DNA of 64,000 bases from Rhizobium terrae (GTDB lineage: Bacteria > Pseudomonadota > Alphaproteobacteria > Rhizobiales > Rhizobiaceae). Location: NCBI RefSeq assembly GCF_003425685.1, contig NZ_QJKM01000001.1, forward strand, positions 116,920 to 180,919, written 5' to 3'. Each line of letters opens with the position of its first letter. Within the stretch, counting starts at the first letter, position 1. The notes below the pieces were generated by a model. That model was given only the letters and a program-made list of their open reading frames with translations. It searched no databases and was not told the DNA's origin. Positions 61,086-64,000 of this stretch are shown piece after piece. Position numbers and translations under genes: made by a program.

Positions 61086-61865
61086 ATGGACGGATTGCTT
61101 TACAGCAAGGTCGAGGATCGGGGACGCGTCAGGATCGTCACCATCAACCGGCCGGAGGTGGCGAACGCGCTCAATCGCGAGGCCAGCCACGAACTCGAAG
61201 CGGTCTGGAACGATTTCGCCGCCAATGACGACCTCTGGGTCGGCATCATAACGGGGGCAGGTGACCGGGCTTTTTCGGCCGGCAACGATCTGAAGGCGCA
61301 GGCCGCCGGCAAGCGCGGTCCGCGGCCGCATACGGGCTTCGGCGGGCTGGCGATGCGCTGCGATCTGACTAAGCCGGTCATCGCCGCGGTGAACGGCCTG
61401 GCGCTCGGCGGCGGTTTCGAACTGGCGCTCGCCTGCGACCTGATCGTCGCTTCGGAAAACGCCTATTTCGGCCTGCCGGAAGGCAAGGTGGGGATGATGG
61501 CCTCCGGTGGCGGCGTGCAGCGTCTGCCGCGCATCATTGCCCAGAAGGAGGCGCTCGGCATCATCCTGACCGGTCGCCGGGTGCCGGCGGAGGAGGGGCG
61601 GCGGCTCGGTTTCGTCAACGAGGTCGTCCCGCAGGGCAAGGCGCTGGATGCGGCTCTCGCCTGGGCGGAGCAGATTCTTGAATTGGCTCCGATCGCGGTC
61701 CGCGCTGCAAAGGAGGCCGTGTACGCAAGCCTCGACAAGCCCTGCCTCGAAGAGGCGATCCGGGCGACCTACCCGATCCATTCGACGCTGAACGCAACGG
61801 AGGATTTTCTCGAAGGCCCCCGGGCATTCGCCGAAAAACGGAAGCCGGTCTGGAAAAACCGGTAA
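61086..61865 (+). CDS. Enoyl-CoA hydratase
   Basis: A 259-aa crotonase-family enzyme: RIVTINRPEVANALN, the first oxyanion-hole loop GDRAFSAGNDLKAQ, the second LALGGGFELALACDLIVA, and FGLPEGKVGMMASGGGVQRLPR, holding the catalytic glutamates of hydratases. It is last in the CoA operon, after the OB-fold gene by 27 bp with a GGGAGG site. It would hydrate an enoyl-CoA to the 3-hydroxyacyl-CoA that the preceding pair could cleave. Confidence 0.93.
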   Translation: MDGLLYSKVEDRGRVRIVTINRPEVANALNREASHELEAVWNDFAANDDLWVGIITGAGDRAFSAGNDLKAQAAGKRGPRPHTGFGGLAMRCDLTKPVIAAVNGLALGGGFELALACDLIVASENAYFGLPEGKVGMMASGGGVQRLPRIIAQKEALGIILTGRRVPAEEGRRLGFVNEVVPQGKALDAALAWAEQILELAPIAVRAAKEAVYASLDKPCLEEAIRATYPIHSTLNATEDFLEGPRAFAEKRKPVWKNR

Positions 61866-61984
61866 ATTTCGGGGCCGTTGTCCGGCAACAGCTGTTGCGG
61901 GGCTTGGAAGCGTCGCGAAGCCTGTCAGACCGCCGGTTGGAAGTCCGGTGCCTTGCGGAGCTGCAACGGACATGCGTCCGGTCC

Positions 61985-62452
61985 CTATCCCTTGAACGTC
62001 GTCGTCGGTACGCCGCCCTTGAACCAGGTCTCGAATTTCCGGTTTTTGTAACGCCAGACACTGTCGTCGCCTTTCACGCAATGGTCGGTCGCGAGTGCGA
62101 TCTGGATCGGTGGCGCGGACACCTGAACCGGTTCTCCATCATGAGCGTAGAGGGTCAGGTACCAGGTGGTCTCGGCTTCGTTCCGAGATACCGAACCCAC
62201 CCGGAAATTGCTCACGATATGGGCCGCCACACGCGGCCCGCGGCTGATCCGGTATTCATAGAACTGCCGGATCTTTTCGCGCCCGCGGTAGGTCTGTTCG
62301 CTCGCTTCGAAAACGCCGTCCTCGGTATAGAAATCGGCGGCCTGGCGTCCCCAGTTGGTGTCGACGTCGTGCCAGAAATCGTGGAGGCGGAGCTCCAGTT
62401 CCCGGGCAAGGCTCATCTGGTCTTCGATATTGAACCCTTCGATATTGAACAA
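61985..62452 (-). CDS. NTF2-like (SnoaL-type) protein
   Basis: A 155-aa alpha+beta-barrel protein: helical LARELELRLHDFWHDVDT, then FYTEDGVFEASEQTYRGREKIRQFYEYR and the strands ETTWYLTLYAHDG / WRYKNRKFETWF. Such folds act as small isomerases/hydratases/dehydratases or ligand binders in aromatic and polyketide metabolism. The TTG at 62452 has AGGAG 6 nt upstream; a second start, ATG 62416, exists. A directly repeated FNIE (15-bp tandem repeat) lies at the N-terminus. It is the only leftward gene in this catabolic stretch. Confidence 0.85.
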   Translation of the reverse strand: MFNIEGFNIEDQMSLARELELRLHDFWHDVDTNWGRQAADFYTEDGVFEASEQTYRGREKIRQFYEYRISRGPRVAAHIVSNFRVGSVSRNEAETTWYLTLYAHDGEPVQVSAPPIQIALATDHCVKGDDSVWRYKNRKFETWFKGGVPTTTFKG

Positions 62453-62730
62453 TGCCGACTCCTGTCGTCCGGGCGAGGGGCTGGATCGACTTGCCGGAAG
62501 CAGGTGACGCAGCCCGTTCGCGCCGTTCTAGGGCAGCGCTTCGGTTCCCGTCCGGAAAGACGGAGGCTATTTCTTATCGCGAAAAGATTGGCGGCATCGA
62601 TCGGCGAGCCGGAATTGCCGGCCAGGTTTTCTGTCCGCGAAATGGAAAAGCAAACCATTTGCCGTTGGTCGCCGGCAAATGGCACCAGAGGCCGTTCGAA
62701 ATACGAACGGCGGCTTCCAGGGAGAACGTA

Positions 62731-63624
62731 TTGGCCAATCCGACGATTATCAGCTGTGCCGTGACCGGCAATATCACGAGTCCCTCGCAGACGCCTTATC
62801 TGCCGATAACGCCTGAGCAGATCGCAAATGCATGTCTCGAGGCGGTGCGTGCCGGCGCGGCAATCGTCCATATCCATGTCCGTCATCCGGACGGCAGGCC
62901 GAGCATGGAACTGGCTCACTACCGGGAGGTCGTCGATCGTCTGCGTGCGGCCGACGAGGACGTCGTCATCAACCTCACCACTGGCCCCGGCGGGCGTTTC
63001 ATCCCAGGCGAGGAGGAGCCGAGCATCGCCGCGCCGGGCACGACCCTCCTGCCGCCGGAGCGCCGGGTCGAACACGTCACCGCGCTGAGGCCCGAGATCT
63101 GCAGCCTCGATTTCAACACGATGTATTCCGGCTCGTCGGTCGTCATCAACACGCCTCGCAATCTCGGCATCATGGCGGACATCATCCGCGAAGCGGGCGT
63201 TCTGCCGGAACTCGAAGTCTTCGATAGCGGCGATATCCAGCTCGCCAATCATTTCCTTCAAGAGGGGCGGCTCGACATGCCGGCTCTCTTCCAGATCGTG
63301 CTCGGCATTCGTTATGGCGCGATCGCCACGCCGGAGACCCTGATGTACATGAAATCGCTGCTGCCGGCCGGTTCGCATTGGGCGGCCTTCGGCGTCGGCC
63401 GATGGGAGTTCCCGATGCTGGCGCAGGCATGGCTTCTCGGCGGCCACGTCCGGGTCGGCCTGGAGGACAATATTTATCTCGAAAAAGGCGTGCTTGCCGA
63501 AAGCAACGCCATTCTCGTGAAAAAGGCGGTGCGTATCCTCAAGGAACTTGGCGGCCGGGTCGCAACGCCGGCGGAAGCGCGCGAAATCCTGGGGCTGAGG
63601 AAGCAGCTTCCCAGGGCGAGCTGA
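62731..63624 (+). CDS. Beta-keto acid cleavage enzyme (BKACE family)
   Basis: A 297-aa TIM-barrel enzyme of the 3-keto-5-aminohexanoate cleavage family (DUF849). It has AVTGNITSP near the start, the zinc-binding HIHVRHPDG, MELAHYREVV, TTGPGG, and ELEVFDSGD with the metal/base glutamate. BKACE members condense a beta-keto acid with acetyl-CoA to give acetoacetate and a shorter acyl-CoA. The start is a TTG at 62731 preceded by GGGAGAA; the longer in-frame extension (to 62452) reads as noncoding. It likely joins the LacI-regulated catabolic route; the substrate is unknown. Confidence 0.93.
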   Translation: MANPTIISCAVTGNITSPSQTPYLPITPEQIANACLEAVRAGAAIVHIHVRHPDGRPSMELAHYREVVDRLRAADEDVVINLTTGPGGRFIPGEEEPSIAAPGTTLLPPERRVEHVTALRPEICSLDFNTMYSGSSVVINTPRNLGIMADIIREAGVLPELEVFDSGDIQLANHFLQEGRLDMPALFQIVLGIRYGAIATPETLMYMKSLLPAGSHWAAFGVGRWEFPMLAQAWLLGGHVRVGLEDNIYLEKGVLAESNAILVKKAVRILKELGGRVATPAEAREILGLRKQLPRAS

Positions 63625-63636
63625 GGGAGGTTTCGC

Positions 63637-63768
63637 ATGAGCGGGGGGCGACCGATACACGTTGAGGGAGCCGGCCGGTTGGTTGATATCTCGGCTCTGC
63701 CCCGTTACGACTTTCGAAAACCGGGCAGGGTCCTGAACGGGGACGACGATCCCATGCCCCGCGGCTGA
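63637..63768 (+). CDS. Small 43-aa ORF between BKACE and aldo/keto reductase genes
   Basis: An ATG at 63637 with GGGAGG 6 nt upstream opens 43 codons (MSGGRPIHVEGAGRLVDISAL to DDDPMPRG). It starts 12 bp after one gene and ends 12 bp before the next, the spacing of a true operon member. I do not recognise the sequence; it has no membrane helix and is proline- and charge-rich at the end. It could be a small functional protein or the remnant of a larger gene. Confidence 0.45.
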   Translation: MSGGRPIHVEGAGRLVDISALPRYDFRKPGRVLNGDDDPMPRG

Positions 63769-63780
63769 GGCGGAAGACAA

Positions 63781-64000
63781 TGGATACGACAATCTTGGGG
63801 CGGACCGGGCTGAAGGTCAGCGTGGCGGTCCTCGGAGCCGGCGGCAACAGCCGGCTCGGCCTGCGCCGCGGAGGAAGCAAGGCGGAGGCGATCGATCTCG
63901 TCCGGGCTGCGCTTGATCGCGGCGTCAACTTCATCGATACCGCCCCGGCCTATGGCACGGAAGACGTCGTCGGCGCCGGCATCGAGGGGCGGCGCGACAG
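63781..64000 (+). CDS. Aldo/keto reductase (N-terminal part, cut by window)
   Basis: The first 73 codons of an aldo/keto reductase: MDTTILGRTGLKVSVAVLGA, a glycine-rich loop and ALDRGVNFIDTAPAYG, which contains the catalytic Asp and Tyr of the TIM-barrel family. The remaining ~230 residues are beyond the window. Reduction of an aldehyde or ketone released by upstream cleavage steps would suit the operon. Confidence 0.9.

Noticed and set aside
59147..62081. Two ~500-aa minus-strand frames (59147-60694 and 60561-62081)
   Set aside because: Both are antisense to the recognised CoA-operon genes and have no recognisable domains.
1..64000. Search for tRNA, rRNA, CRISPR arrays, insertion sequences and attachment sites
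   Set aside because: No cloverleaf, regularly spaced repeats, transposase-like products or direct-repeat boundaries could be recognised by reading; a tool-based scan could still find small elements.

Overview
The window is high-GC, densely coded alphaproteobacterial DNA. The Hcp/ClpV type, the rhizobial-style intergenic palindromic repeat, the pseudouridine genes and the many ABC and tripartite transporters all suggest a Rhizobiaceae-like member of the Hyphomicrobiales. The mix of secretion, signalling and catabolic cassettes fits an accessory part of a chromosome or a large secondary replicon. I saw no rRNA, tRNA, CRISPR array or insertion sequence.

1-14.06 kb is part of a type VI secretion (T6SS) locus. 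clpV/tssH (cut by the window start) and hcp run leftward. hcp has a textbook sigma-54 promoter with candidate IHF and enhancer sites. Running rightward is a spike/effector-loading module: DUF2169-pentapeptide protein, second pentapeptide protein, PAAR-like DUF4150, short VgrG, separate beta-spike protein with a membrane segment, DUF3540, TPR/glycosyltransferase-like protein, and an unknown small protein. No obvious toxin/immunity pair was recognised.

14.2-21.9 kb is the most unusual part. It is a five-gene operon of an output-less HAMP sensor, a sensor-HAMP protein fused to a complete MFS transporter, a PF04392-type solute-binding protein, a sensor/polytopic membrane protein, and a HAMP-SpoIIE (PP2C) phosphatase. 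Two of the membrane proteins share a recurring motif next to the membrane (LG-I/L-P...L). No partner kinase or anti-anti-sigma factor is visible. It looks like a ligand-sensing membrane system ending in serine/threonine dephosphorylation.

22.0-27.1 kb holds a DUF5666/DUF6502 pair, a glycosyltransferase and a gntR-acuI operon. 27.6-32.05 kb holds an indolepyruvate:ferredoxin oxidoreductase-type fusion and a nucleoside hydrolase. After a nested-hairpin repeat comes the leftward operon winged-helix sugar kinase/psuG/enoyl-CoA hydratase/ADP-forming acyl-CoA synthetase (32.2-37.3 kb). It is divergent, across a perfect palindrome, from a 2-oxoglutarate-dependent-type oxygenase followed by a spermidine/putrescine-type ABC transporter (37.4-42.3 kb).

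42.8-51.0 kb is a second uptake/catabolic cassette: a creatinase-like M24 protein lacking metal ligands, a sugar-type (CUT1-like) ABC transporter, a signal-less THI5/NMT1-like protein, an Asp/Glu/hydantoin racemase and an opposed RpiR regulator. 51.3-52.8 kb holds a small hypothetical protein and an AraC regulator.

52.8-64.0 kb is a LacI-controlled organic-acid module. A tctCBA tripartite transporter and a rightward CoA operon (ADP-forming acyl-CoA synthetase, thiolase-like protein, DUF35 OB-fold protein, enoyl-CoA hydratase) each carry the same 14-bp palindrome upstream. These are followed by an NTF2-like protein, a beta-keto acid cleavage enzyme, a 43-aa ORF and the start of an aldo/keto reductase.
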